Shown here piece by piece: positions 1 through 5,656 of a DNA stretch of 6,408 bases. The position numbers and the translations under genes are program-made. The stretch is taken from contig JADKIQ010000018.1 of NCBI GenBank assembly GCA_016721245.1, positions 1 to 6,408 on the forward strand, read 5' to 3'. Source of the DNA: Sphingobacteriales bacterium (lineage in GTDB: Bacteria > Bacteroidota > Bacteroidia > Chitinophagales > JADIYW01). Position 1 is the first letter of the stretch. Each line of letters begins with the position of its first letter. The notes under the pieces were generated by a model. The model was not told where the DNA came from, made no database searches, and saw only the letters and a program-made list of their open reading frames with translations.

Positions 1-761
1 CCACCGTAGAAGAACTCACGACGCACAGTAGCTGCTGAGTTGCCACCACCAGTAGATAGACGTTGACGTAGTGGTTCTTGGGTGCTAGTGTAATACTGGT
101 AAGCTGCTTTAACAGTTGGATGGCTAATTAGTTTAGCGAACCAAGTTGGGGAGCAGAAAGCAACAATACCGGAGATACTGCCACCGTTACCTACGTTATC
201 CTGAATTGAAGCGATGCATTGTTCAATCTTATCTAGAATCTCAGTAGTACCAGTGCCGAAAGTGAAGTCTACTGAAGTTCTTGACCAGCCAAATTCACTA
301 TTCCAATCTTGCGAAATAGTCCCATTTGGTGCATATACTGTACCAGCTACAATTGCTTGAGCACGAGCATATTCAAGAGTCCATGCGTGATTTTGAGCAA
401 TACGCTCCATTTTACGAGTACGTACAGCAGCTAATTGATCTGCTTCATTAGGTGCACCATAGGCACGCACACTGGCTAAGTCTTTTGGATAAATCGCATC
501 ATCCAAGGGGAAGTGACCGACACTAAATGTATGAATTTTGCGAACATAATCTTTATTTTGATTACCACGATCTCCACGTACACGGTCTACAATTACTGCA
601 CCATCTTTTATGATTTCTTCGAAAGCAACTGAACTAGAAGCTACAGATTCTTCACCGAAAATACCAAACTGGCCGATAGTACCCCACTGATTAGGGATTA
701 CATTAAGTTCTTGAGTCCAGTCTGCTACCTGAAAGTTATTACCAAAGCTGCGAATTAGCAT
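1..761 (-). CDS. Major capsid protein, lambda gpE-like (3' end outside window)
   Basis: This is the shell-forming major head protein. The frame opens with ATG at 761 and stays open for 253 codons to the left edge, so the C-terminus is missing; lambda gpE has about 341 residues. The protein begins MLIRSFGNNFQVADWTQELN. The stretch YVRKIHTFSVGHFPLDDAIY (around residues 72-91), then KDLASVRAYG and RTRKMERIAQNHAWTLEYAR, is the style of the phage capsid E family (Phage_cap_E), which assembles T=7-type heads with a separate decoration protein. The start is supported by AAGGA at 770-774 (minus strand), 8 bases before ATG. It follows the gpD-like gene by 18 bases, the same D-E order as lambda. Family assignment rests on recalled motifs and gene order, not on a search. 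Confidence 0.9.
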   Translation of the reverse strand, partial: MLIRSFGNNFQVADWTQELNVIPNQWGTIGQFGIFGEESVASSSVAFEEIIKDGAVIVDRVRGDRGNQNKDYVRKIHTFSVGHFPLDDAIYPKDLASVRAYGAPNEADQLAAVRTRKMERIAQNHAWTLEYARAQAIVAGTVYAPNGTISQDWNSEFGWSRTSVDFTFGTGTTEILDKIEQCIASIQDNVGNGGSISGIVAFCSPTWFAKLISHPTVKAAYQYYTSTQEPLRQRLSTGGGNSAATVRREFFYG

Positions 762-779
762 TATTATTTTCCTTATTTA

Positions 780-1199
780 TTAAACTGTCTGTTCGACGAT
801 AATGCCTACAGATTTTAGACTGTCATAAGCAGCTTGTTTCTTAGTTGCATCATTGTAAGTACTATCTAGAGCTAGAGCACCTAGAGATACAACCACTTTA
901 CCACGAGCAAGAGCTAGTACTTTAGTATCAGTGGTAGCTGCAATAGTTACTGGAGCTGAAGTACCAAAAGCATCAGCAACAACGATGGCTACAGGAGCTT
1001 TACTACCGTCTACTGCTGTTTCTACAGCAATTTTATATTTACCAGTAGCAGTTACTTTACCAAGTACAGTACCAACTACGTATGATTTTTGAGCTGCTTC
1101 ATTTACTGTAATAAGTTCATGAAATAGTTCTGTGCGGTCACTATCACTAGCCTTAACAAGGTTGCTGTAGTGATTGTAATCTGTTGCGATAACGGACAT
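780..1199 (-). CDS. Head decoration (stabilisation) protein, lambda gpD-like
   Basis: This 139-residue protein probably binds the outside of the expanded capsid as trimers and stabilises the packed head. The central part, from about residue 29 (LITVNEAAQKSYVVGTVLGK) through KYKIAVETAVDGSKAPVAIV to LARGKVVVSLGALAL, is the beta-rich core typical of lambda gpD (HDPD family). It shows the usual pattern of a G-x-V-L-G turn, a small-residue-rich 'PVAIVVADA' strand and an 'ARG-x-V' segment. It is somewhat longer than lambda gpD (110 residues), mainly through an N-terminal arm of about 28 residues. The ATG at 1199 is supported by AAGGA at 1208-1212, 8 bases upstream, which overlaps the stop codon of the preceding scaffold gene. 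It lies immediately before the major capsid gene, as in lambda. Composition is rich in Ala, Val and Thr, as expected for the family. Confidence 0.85.
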   Translation of the reverse strand: MSVIATDYNHYSNLVKASDSDRTELFHELITVNEAAQKSYVVGTVLGKVTATGKYKIAVETAVDGSKAPVAIVVADAFGTSAPVTIAATTDTKVLALARGKVVVSLGALALDSTYNDATKKQAAYDSLKSVGIIVEQTV

Positions 1200-1210
1200 T
1201 CTGTTTTTCC

Positions 1211-1723
1211 TTATTGATTGTATTTTTCGCGCAGGATTTTTTCTTCTGCGGTCATTTCTGATTTAGGCTCTGCATCACCAGCTACGCCTGTTTCACTAAA
1301 AAGCTCTGATTTAGCTTCTACTTCTACAGATGTAGCCATCGCTGTTACTACAGCAGCAAAAGCAGCATCTTCTAGTCCTTTAACAGCTTCGAAAGCTGCA
1401 TCAGCTTTATCAGTACCAATTGCTGATACTAATTTAGCCTTGCGTTCTGTCATCTTATCTGCTAGAATCTTATCAGCTACTTCTTTAGCTGAAGCCTCTA
1501 GAGCTTGGGAATGTTCAATAGCAGTTGATAGCGCAGTTTCTAATGCAGCCTTTTCAGCTTCAAACGTAGCCACTTGAGCTACGAGATTAGCAAGCTCAGT
1601 ACCTTGCGCTGTGAATTGTTCTTGTAGTTGAGAAAACTGAACTTTGATATCTTCAAAAGCAGCCATATCTACATCTGTAGCTGACTCCTTAATACCAAGT
1701 TGTTTCTTTAATTTATCCAGCAT
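1211..1723 (-). CDS. Capsid assembly scaffold-like coiled-coil protein
   Basis: This 170-residue acidic, Ala/Glu/Lys-rich protein has no Cys and is predicted almost wholly helical. Residues about 23-95 (from AFEDIKVQFSQLQEQF through ATFEAEKAALETALSTAIEH to KILADKMTERKAK) have heptad-like spacing of hydrophobic residues, suggesting a coiled coil. A low-complexity acidic linker follows, then a charged C-terminal helix ending EEKILREKYNQ. Scaffolding proteins of tailed phages often have a coiled-coil body and a short charged C-terminal helix that binds the capsid protein. The gene sits between protease and decoration genes, where lambda has Nu3. Its ATG shares one base with the protease stop (TAATG), and AGGAG at 1731-1735 lies 7 bases upstream. 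The scaffold role is inferred from position, size and composition; there is no diagnostic motif. It is likely a substrate of the neighbouring protease. Confidence 0.72.
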   Translation of the reverse strand: MLDKLKKQLGIKESATDVDMAAFEDIKVQFSQLQEQFTAQGTELANLVAQVATFEAEKAALETALSTAIEHSQALEASAKEVADKILADKMTERKAKLVSAIGTDKADAAFEAVKGLEDAAFAAVVTAMATSVEVEAKSELFSETGVAGDAEPKSEMTAEEKILREKYNQ

Positions 1724-2583
1724 TACATTGCTCCTGTTTGTTTTACTTTATGTTTCGCAGCAACGTAAGCTGCAAATTCATTATTTGTTTTTACAGAGTT
1801 TACTAAGCCAAGTTTTAGAGCATCGGGAGCAATAAATGTTTTTGCTTCTGTACCTCTAATTTCTTCAGGCTGTAATCCTGTATACTTGCTTACATGATCT
1901 ACAAACTCAGAGTAAAGAAAGTCAACTTTGTATTGAAGATCACTAAGAAAGTCCTTCTTGAACGTACCGTCAGTATCAAAAGGTACTTTGTCTTTACCAC
2001 CAGTAATATAAACTGTCTTTACCCCAGCGTCTTCCATTGCCTTTGTTGTATCATGTAAGCATACTAAAACACCTATACTCCCAACTTCGGAGTATAAATT
2101 AGTTACAATTTCATCTGCTACGCAAGCAATTGCATATGCTGCAGAACAACACGCTCCATCGACATAAGCCAGCAATTCAATGTCATATTCGTCGCAGATG
2201 CTTCTTAGTTCATTGGCGCAACTGAAAGCTCCGTATGCTTCACCGCCACCACTGTCAATATCCAATACTATTGTTCTTGCACCAGATTCTGCCAACTCTT
2301 CTGCTAACTCGATAATATACTCATAGGAGCACCCACCACATAAAGCCTGCCAAGCGGTTGCTTTATAAGTAAGAGGCCCGTGGACATTAATTACACCGAT
2401 ACCCTCAACCTCTTGCTCAGGGGAATCTTGCTCCCCAGTTTCGGTGTCAGTATCTTCATATTGGAAGCGACCGTTATTCCTAGAGTCTAAGTAAGCGGTA
2501 ATTGAGTCAAAAGAGGGTTTTGATAGCAGTAGTGGGTTGTAGTAAAGTTTCTGGGTTAGTCTCAATAAGTTATGTGACTTCAT
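1723..2583 (-). CDS. Head maturation protease, S49 (SppA / lambda gpC-like) family
   Basis: This serine protease, 286 residues from the preferred start, probably acts inside the procapsid to cleave scaffold and other head proteins. Numbering from ATG 2583: about 50-60 variable acidic residues; a strand IGVINVHGPLTY (about 62-73); TIVLDIDSGGGEAYG (about 104-118), the glycine-rich oxyanion-loop region; and DGACCSAAYAIACVADEI, whose Ser147 is the expected nucleophile. VGSIGV follows, then YITGGKDKVPFD with Lys199. The Ser-Lys spacing is 52 residues, matching the Ser/Lys dyad of S49 enzymes. A longer start at 2610 exists but has no ribosome binding site, whereas AAAAAGG at 2590-2596 lies 6 bases before ATG 2583. 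The gene overlaps the preceding endonuclease by 14 bases. The protein has eight Cys residues, two of them directly before the catalytic Ser. Unlike lambda gpC it carries no scaffold domain; the scaffold is the next gene. Confidence 0.88.
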   Translation of the reverse strand: MKSHNLLRLTQKLYYNPLLLSKPSFDSITAYLDSRNNGRFQYEDTDTETGEQDSPEQEVEGIGVINVHGPLTYKATAWQALCGGCSYEYIIELAEELAESGARTIVLDIDSGGGEAYGAFSCANELRSICDEYDIELLAYVDGACCSAAYAIACVADEIVTNLYSEVGSIGVLVCLHDTTKAMEDAGVKTVYITGGKDKVPFDTDGTFKKDFLSDLQYKVDFLYSEFVDHVSKYTGLQPEEIRGTEAKTFIAPDALKLGLVNSVKTNNEFAAYVAAKHKVKQTGAM

Positions 2584-3319
2584 TTCTAACCTTTTTAATT
2601 TTTGTGTCATAATCTAGCTTGAAATCAACCCAATTAATATCTTCTATTGGATTCCAACCAGCCCTCAGTTTCTTTAATATGCAAACTAAAGATGTCTGTG
2701 GTATTTCACAAGCTGTGGATAAACTTTTTAATGTATCTGCACCAAGTATGAAATTTCTGTGAATTGTTTCGCCAGCAGCCCATACATCAAGTTTTGCCAT
2801 CCTGTTTCTCCACGGACACGCTTTTAGTGTTGCCTTTTGTGATTCTTTAGATAATTCACTTCTTGGAACCCCTGTTTTTGCCTTACGCATAGCTTCAATG
2901 ACGTGGACGGGGCGGGTTTTGCCTACCAAGGCTTTCCTTATGTTTTCAATCTCGGCCTGAGTTTTTACTCTCCCCTTTAATGCCTCAGATATTTTTGTTC
3001 TTGTAGCATCAGTGAAAAGATTTATAGGGGCTGAGGTGCCGCCTTCTGCAGTATTCCAGCCAATCTTAATCTTAGGGCGTAATTTGTTTTCTATTAATTT
3101 GGCGTACTCTAAATCCGCCTCTAGTAGGGTTGTAACCAAAACTCTTGAGAGATGTTTCTTAAGTGCCTTATAGAAGATAATATGACTACTCTTTTTACTT
3201 TTAAGAGCCTTCAGATGACCCCTGTACCTCTCGTCAACTGTCTTAGACGTAATCCCTATATACCCTTGAGATAAGATATCCGTATGCTCTGGTAGATGTA
3301 TCCAGTACACAAATGCCAT
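2570..3319 (-). CDS. Free-standing GIY-YIG homing endonuclease with NUMOD3-like repeats
   Basis: This 249-residue protein is probably a site-specific homing endonuclease that spreads its own gene between phages; it is not a structural protein. An N-terminal GIY-YIG nuclease domain (about 1-95) is visible: VYW at 4-6 takes the place of GIY, GYIG at 19-22, the Arg/His patch ERYRGH at 30-35, a candidate catalytic Glu near 71 (EYAKLI), and the closing IGWNTAEGG (86-94). Residues about 107-160 hold three NUMOD3-like DNA-binding repeats (KISEALKGR, IRKALVGKTRP, MRKAKTGVPR). The C-terminal part (about 198-222, LSTACEIPQTSLVCILKKL then GWN) resembles a helix-turn-helix. The ATG at 3319 is 12 bases after the portal stop, with AAAGGGA upstream. 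The 3' end overlaps the protease gene by 14 bases. The flanking genes look intact and I see no intron core around it, so it is free-standing. The target site cannot be read from the sequence. Confidence 0.87.
   Translation of the reverse strand: MAFVYWIHLPEHTDILSQGYIGITSKTVDERYRGHLKALKSKKSSHIIFYKALKKHLSRVLVTTLLEADLEYAKLIENKLRPKIKIGWNTAEGGTSAPINLFTDATRTKISEALKGRVKTQAEIENIRKALVGKTRPVHVIEAMRKAKTGVPRSELSKESQKATLKACPWRNRMAKLDVWAAGETIHRNFILGADTLKSLSTACEIPQTSLVCILKKLRAGWNPIEDINWVDFKLDYDTKIKKVRNEVT
2590..2596 (-). promoter_or_regulatory. Ribosome binding site deciding the protease start
   Basis: AAAAAGG (minus strand) lies 6 bases before ATG 2583 and inside the 3' end of the GIY-YIG gene. The alternative ATG at 2610 is preceded by TTTCAAGCTAGATT, with no purine-rich site. 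This favours the shorter protease, which also lines up better with the family. Confidence 0.6.
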
Positions 3320-3331
3320 AATAAGGTCCCT

Positions 3332-4810
3332 TTACCCTGCGTTCTCAAGATTATCTGAGCTATTGTCAGTGCCAGAGACTTTCTTAGCTGTACCTTCTCC
3401 TGCTGGAGATGCAAACCCTTGGCCTGACTTGCTTCCGCCATTGCCTTGATTGGTCAATGCTTCTTGGTCAATAGGTTCATCTTCTTCTTTAACAGGTACA
3501 CCAATGTACTCACGAACTAAGTTAGCTACAGGACGATCAAACTCAACTAGGCCAACTGAAGCTACACGCTGTAGCATCTTACTGAATTCTTCCATCGCTG
3601 GGCGATCAAAGTCACCAAAGACAATCTTAGGGAATTCTGTATCTGTCCAACCATTCAGAGCAAATGTCTGAGGAATTAGGTCACTGTTAATAACATCAGC
3701 CATCTCTTTAAGGCGATAGGCTAGATGTAAAGCCATTAGGTTAGTTTTACCAGTACCTACTGAATAGTTATCTGGAGAGTTACCTGTTAGACGTAATACT
3801 GAGCATGACATGGCTGCTGCAATATCATCTTGTAGCTGTTTACAGATTGCTGGTACATCGTAGGCTTTACCACCTTTTGATTCTAGCAATTCCATCGTAA
3901 AGATAGGCTGTTTAGACTCAGGATCATACATTAGAGGCATTACAACTGAGCCTTGAGCACCAGTAGTAAGATTCTCGCCAATCTGTCTGAAGCTGTCTGC
4001 TACTGCTTTATCTTCTGGGCTAGCGTCTGGAGATAAGTATCTTGGGTGAATACCGAAGCATGGCAGGCCACCTAAGTCTCGTGCTACACCAATCATCATC
4101 TGATCTTGTAGTAGATTCAGTTTCTTGTAAGCTACGTATGCACCTTTTAGTAGGCTACGGCCTTCTGGATTTTCTTTAGTGCTATCACACGAGAACAACA
4201 TAAACTTGTTACGTGGAATAGTGATACGAGAATTTCCATTATTAGCTAAAGCAAACTTAGAGCTGTTTTGAATCCCAGATAAGTCTTGATCTACAGATAG
4301 TAAATCTCTACCATCCTCAGAGAAATTCCAAGAGTAAATAGTGCTTTGGCTACGTGGAGCTAACTTCTTCCAACCAACTAAACCATCATTGTAACGTGAG
4401 CCATTGGCTTTCAAACGTCTACGGAATACTTTCTCTTGTACGGCAAAACCATACTCAAGATAGCTAGTAATCTCAGTGATAAAACTGCCCCAAGAGTGTT
4501 CCATGTCACTCATACAGGATTCAATAAACTCTGCTCGTGATTTCTGTGCTTCTGTTGCACCTACAGGAGCTTCTACAGACCACTCTACCCTGCCAATTAA
4601 TGTTCGATAGGCTAATAGATTAGCAGCAATTGTTGCATCGCTACGCATCTCATTAACTACTTTAATAAATTGTGGGAATTGGAATAGTCTGTTTGCTTCT
4701 TCTAGAATTTGCTTATTAGATTGTCGTAATCCAGTGATACCAGATTCACCTAATTTAATTCTAGGTACAACAGCGTCAGAATCAGGCTGTAATGCTGCTT
4801 CTGTTGCCAT
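3332..4810 (-). CDS. Phage portal protein
   Basis: This 492-residue protein probably forms the dodecameric portal ring at one capsid vertex, through which terminase pumps DNA and to which the tail attaches. The N-terminal third has MRSDATIAANLLAYRTLIGR, then VEWSVEAP and YLEYGFAVQEKVFRRR. The middle has RNKFMLFSCDSTKENPEGRS (preceding LLKGAYVAYKKLNLLQDQMM), typical of portals: a conserved Asn-Pro-x-G-x-S/LL turn followed by a long helix facing the channel. A further segment near ELLESKGGKAYDVPAICKQL and DDIAAAMSC is the usual helical part before the crown. The style resembles the DUF935/Mu gp29-like or related portal group; I cannot fix the subfamily. The last 50 or so residues (Gly, Ser, Asn, Glu) look disordered. 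ATG 4810 has AAGGA 9 bases upstream, and the gap from the terminase stop is 48 bases. Position directly after terminase and before the protease supports the call. Confidence 0.88.
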   Translation of the reverse strand: MATEAALQPDSDAVVPRIKLGESGITGLRQSNKQILEEANRLFQFPQFIKVVNEMRSDATIAANLLAYRTLIGRVEWSVEAPVGATEAQKSRAEFIESCMSDMEHSWGSFITEITSYLEYGFAVQEKVFRRRLKANGSRYNDGLVGWKKLAPRSQSTIYSWNFSEDGRDLLSVDQDLSGIQNSSKFALANNGNSRITIPRNKFMLFSCDSTKENPEGRSLLKGAYVAYKKLNLLQDQMMIGVARDLGGLPCFGIHPRYLSPDASPEDKAVADSFRQIGENLTTGAQGSVVMPLMYDPESKQPIFTMELLESKGGKAYDVPAICKQLQDDIAAAMSCSVLRLTGNSPDNYSVGTGKTNLMALHLAYRLKEMADVINSDLIPQTFALNGWTDTEFPKIVFGDFDRPAMEEFSKMLQRVASVGLVEFDRPVANLVREYIGVPVKEEDEPIDQEALTNQGNGGSKSGQGFASPAGEGTAKKVSGTDNSSDNLENAG

Positions 4811-4831
4811 TAGTTAGTTTCCTTTTATTTG

Positions 4832-4855
4832 AACATAATACAACTTAATTATGTT
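4832..4855. repeat. AT-rich inverted repeat between terminase and portal
   Basis: AACATAAT (4832-4839) and ATTATGTT (4848-4855) are perfect inverted copies around an 8-base loop, directly downstream of the terminase stop and upstream of the portal ribosome binding site. The stem has only two G-C pairs (8 bp in all) and no U-run follows in the transcribed direction, so it is not a convincing terminator. It could be an mRNA-stability or processing hairpin, or chance in AT-rich DNA. Confidence 0.35.
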
Positions 4856-4858
4856 TTG

Positions 4859-5521
4859 TCAAGCGTTAATTTTTGAGACAATAGATTGTTGGGAGTAGTT
4901 GGGTAATACAAATGTTGGTACTTGAATAGATTTAGCAATCATATTGAATGCATCACTTGTTGCATCGACCTGATCGTCCTTCTGATTTCTATTGTTGGGG
5001 ATGAAATTTTCTAGCTCAGCTAAGAATGGCTCGTTCCAGTCACCCTTCACAAGATAAACACATCCAGCCTCTGCTACTGAAGCAAATGGTAAAAACCTAT
5101 TTAGTTTCCCACTATGTCCAGACATTTTTGTACTTCTTACAGTAATTCCTTGTTCTGCTAGAGTTCTTGTATAGAATATGTTAGCAGCCGCGCCCCCGGC
5201 GCCAGTATCTCGCGCCAGAACTACCTCTACTTCGTCAATACCGTCTGTTTTTGCTGTCTTGATGATATTTTCAAGAACAACATTGGCAGTTTTCCTAAAT
5301 CTAAAACTATCTTCGATATAGTAGTTGCCAAGTTTATCTCTAGACATTAAAATACCAGCAGTCCAGTCAGGATCACGATTAGCTTCACTTACTTCTGAAG
5401 ATGCTAAGTCCCATGCTCGTACTTTTCTAACAACATCCGTAGGTGGCCTATCTACAATTTTAACCCACTCTCTTTTAAAATAGCCCTCTCCTTCGGCTTT
5501 GGCCGTCCAACTCGTTGATGT
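4859..5521 (-). CDS. terL: Terminase large subunit, 3' exon (C-terminal nuclease domain)
   Basis: This is the downstream exon of the DNA-packaging motor subunit, giving up to 220 residues before the stop at 4859. The frame is open from 5521; TGA at 5522-5524 blocks it upstream, and the true splice junction lies roughly at 5521-5507. Numbering from 5521, EGEGYFKREWVKIVDRPP (10-27) is the typical end of the linker before the nuclease domain. RAWDLASSE (35-43) holds the first metal-binding Asp (38); VVLARDTGAGGAA holds the second (Asp105); NQKDDQVDATSDAF holds the third cluster (Asp182/183/186). These are the three acidic motifs of the RNase H-fold nuclease that cuts concatemers (terminase_6C / psiM2-ORF9-like). 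The ATPase half must lie in a 5' exon beyond 6408. The in-frame Met at 5347 is internal: starting there would drop the first catalytic Asp. Confidence 0.9.
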   Translation of the reverse strand, partial: TSTSWTAKAEGEGYFKREWVKIVDRPPTDVVRKVRAWDLASSEVSEANRDPDWTAGILMSRDKLGNYYIEDSFRFRKTANVVLENIIKTAKTDGIDEVEVVLARDTGAGGAAANIFYTRTLAEQGITVRSTKMSGHSGKLNRFLPFASVAEAGCVYLVKGDWNEPFLAELENFIPNNRNQKDDQVDATSDAFNMIAKSIQVPTFVLPNYSQQSIVSKINA

Positions 5522-5524
5522 TCA

Positions 5525-5545
5525 GAGTAGCTCGCTAGGCTACCC
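5525..5545 (-). other. Intron hairpin before the 3' splice site (P9.1-like)
   Basis: GGGTAGC and GCTACTC pair over 7 bp (one G-U) around a 7-base loop. The hairpin ends 3 bases before the first terminase-frame codon without a stop. This is the usual place for P9.1 or P9.2 in phage group I introns. Confidence 0.5.
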
Positions 5546-5562
5546 CCGCTTTATTCAAGCTG

Positions 5563-5580
5563 CTGCATATTACTATGCAG
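5563..5580 (-). other. Intron P9 hairpin with GUAA tetraloop
   Basis: CTGCATA and TATGCAG form a perfect 7-bp stem closed by GTAA, a GNRA tetraloop, starting 4 bases after the P7' strand. GNRA loops on P9 commonly dock into a helix of the core in group I introns; the receptor here would be in the part of the intron not in the window. Confidence 0.65.
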
Positions 5581-5656
5581 ACCAGACTATATCATCATCC
5601 TTTTAGGATGGTGCGCGCTTCCACTCGCTTGAGTGTACTCCATTTCTGGATAGTCG

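Noticed and set aside
1218..1577. Plus-strand frame of 119 codons antisense to the scaffold gene
   Set aside because: It mirrors the Ala/Ser-rich scaffold gene, gives a low-complexity Ala/Ser protein, and lacks any family signal; the minus-strand gene has operon context and a ribosome binding site.
1720..1745. Programmed -1 frameshift joining protease and scaffold
   Set aside because: The scaffold is in the -1 frame relative to the protease, but I see no X-XXY-YYZ slippery site before the stop. A good ribosome binding site and ATG explain scaffold expression.
1644..1835. Plus-strand 63-codon frame with a hydrophobic stretch
   Set aside because: It lies across the scaffold start and protease end on the opposite strand, with no supporting signal.
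2570..3334. GIY-YIG gene as part of a second intron
   Set aside because: Portal and protease are complete on either side, the gene starts right after the portal stop and overlaps the protease start, and no P7-like core is seen around it.
3256..3441. Minus-strand 61-codon frame across the portal end and endonuclease start
   Set aside because: It overlaps two well-supported genes in another frame and has no recognisable features.
3450..3671. Plus-strand 73-codon frame antisense to the portal gene
   Set aside because: Shadow of the portal coding sequence; composition is Ser/Thr-rich as expected for an antisense frame.
5596..5610. Hairpin CATCC-loop-GGATG as a possible intrinsic terminator
   Set aside because: No U-run follows in either direction, and it fits as P8 of the group I intron between the two P7 strands.
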